NCBI GenBank assembly: GCA_000507305.1
Contig: DF239306.1
Coordinates: 1-64,000 of the forward strand
Length of the DNA: 64,000 nt
Direction of reading: 5' to 3'
DNA from: Breviolum minutum Mf 1.05b.01
Lineage: Eukaryota > Sar > Dinophyceae > Suessiales > Symbiodiniaceae
Both the position numbers and the translations under genes were made by a program. Below the pieces are notes generated by a model. That model worked only from the letters and a program-made list of their open reading frames with translations. It was not told the DNA's origin and ran no database searches. Positions 62,828 through 64,000 of the stretch are shown piece by piece. How positions within the stretch are numbered: position 1 is the stretch's first letter; each line of letters begins with the position of its first letter.

Positions 62828-63004
62828 GTGAGTGGGCCAAGGTCTTTTTTGCGCGTCATTTTTTTCCGATTATGAAAAATATTCGCATCATGTGAATATT
62901 TTTTTAAATAAGTGCAAGGGGGATGGCAAAAACAAACGCGTTTTTTATACAGGAAGAATTGCATTAAGGTGTTTTTTAAACCGCATCATGTGTTTGTTTG
63001 GTGC

Positions 63005-63192
63005 AGGGGGGGATGGCAAACGCTGCTGTTGAAACAAAAACGGATTTTATACAAGATATTTGCATTGTAAATTGTAAATGCAAATATCTTGTATTTATNA
63101 GGGGGGATGGCAAACGCTGCTGTTGAAACAAAAACGGATTTTATACAAGATATTTGCATTGTAAATTGTAAATGCAAATATCTTGTATTTAT
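63005..63192. repeat. 93-bp direct duplication across an N
   Basis: 63005-63098 is repeated at 63100-63192, with the N at 63099 between them. Most likely an unmerged contig overlap. Each copy holds a hairpin with arms CAAGATATTTGCA and TGCAAATATCTTG. Confidence 0.85.
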
Positions 63193-63229
63193 CTTTAAAA
63201 AAAGGAAGGATTTTTCTTATTTTATTTTT

Positions 63230-63320
63230 TGGTCCTCTGGTCCTCTGGTCCCCTGGTCCTCTGGTCCTCTGGTCCTCTGGTCCCCTGGTCCTCTGGTCCT
63301 CTGGTCCCCTGGTCCCGACC
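63230..63320. repeat. 8-bp tandem repeat TGGTCCTC
   Basis: About eleven units, alternating TGGTCCTC and TGGTCCCC. Open in all frames because of unit length, so frames here are not genes. Confidence 0.95.
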
Positions 63321-63585
63321 GGAAAGAAACAACAACGCAAGCGTGGAAGAGTGTGCGAGTTATATATATATATATAAATATACATTTTCATTTATAGCGA
63401 ACAATTCTTTGAACACTGTGTAGGAACCATAGTTTGCTGAGGTGCTGTCAGCTGGGTATCAAGCATGTTCGGATGTCAGTCGGTCTGCAGCAGCTTGGCG
63501 TATTCATACAACCAATGCCGGGCAGGTTCCCACATCAATCAATTTATAGTAACCCCATTGTATTTTCCAAGAGGCTTTTTTAGGT

Positions 63586-63808
63586 GAGTTGTGCTTGCAA
63601 GACATGTGGGAAATCAGTCCAGAAGAAACCGAAGGTGGTGGCAGAAGGAAGTGTTATAGCTGTTGATAGCAGTCTTGCGTTTGTTTCGTTGCCCTGTCGA
63701 TTGCAGGCGACACGTCCCATTTCAGAACGCCAGAAGGTCCGAATATGGGACGACGGACAATATAGCAGCTTTTGCGGAGGGTATAATGTGTTACAAAAAA
63801 GGATATGA
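63586..63808 (+). CDS. possible exon, up to 74 codons
   Basis: Reads SCACKTCGKSVQKKPKVVAE to a TGA at 63806; C-x-C-x2-C could bind metal. A second frame (GTTDNIAAFAEGIMCYKKGY) looks coding from 63740, then a third (LRDAFPHFVAQATWRLVESR) near 63865-63930, so exon borders or indels are unresolved. Confidence 0.45.
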
Positions 63809-64000
63809 GGAATTCTATGATGTCTGCTGTCGTATTCGGTTCTTTTTCTTGGTTCTGGACTGCAGAACTTCGGGACGCCTTTCCGCATTTTGTCGCCCAG
63901 GCGACTTGGCGACTAGTGGAGAGCCGTACTAGCCTCAGATCAACCGGAACTTTGGCACCACTTTTTCTACCCATTGAACGAGTTCAAAGGGCATGACAAT

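Noticed and set aside
63095..63397. Open frames over the 8-bp repeat and the duplicated block
   Set aside because: Frames come from the TGGTCCTC array and cross an N.

Overview
The window looks like nuclear DNA of a dinoflagellate. This is inferred from very sparse coding sequence cut into short exons, non-GT donors (GA, GC) at several exon ends, dense short inverted-repeat elements in the introns, and a non-LTR retrotransposon carrying an R-V-G-E-x-x-N-P-G-P motif. No rRNA, tRNA, CRISPR, operon or bacterial feature was seen. The species cannot be named from sequence alone.

Only one long multi-ORF feature exists: a LINE-type retrotransposon on the minus strand (39893-48884). It has ORF1 (974 aa) and ORF2 (endonuclease, reverse transcriptase, zinc knuckle, RNase H). 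A 17-bp target-site duplication flanks it, and ORF2 is broken twice.

Almost everything else that codes is a chain of small plus-strand exons, read here by codon bias, open frame and splice signals. Strong chains with matching intron phase lie at 14.9-15.4 kb, 32.8-38.7 kb (eleven exons) and 53.0-55.1 kb (ending in a stop at 55095). Further exons run from about 0.3 to 30 kb, 49 to 52.8 kb and 56 to 64 kb. Several encode hydrophobic helices (3.8, 18.8, 21.8, 28.3, 33.1, 37.7, 49.1 kb), so at least one product is probably a polytopic membrane protein. No product could be identified by name; exon-to-gene assignment and gene number remain open.

The introns hold at least eight families of 80-140 bp inverted-repeat elements (called A, B, C, D, E, G, H, J here). 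In families B, E and G the terminal inverted repeats themselves carry the splice boundaries: B starts GTTGATGG and ends CCATCAACAG; E starts GTCAACC and ends GGTTGACYAG; G starts GAAACTAA and ends TTAGTTTCAG (a GA-AG intron). Six copies sit exactly between two coding segments that join in frame when the element is removed, so they behave as introner elements. This is the most interesting system in the window.

Three single N positions (22534, 48885, 63099) look like contig joins; two have duplicated sequence on either side. Trinucleotide, AT-rich and 8-bp tandem repeats are common.
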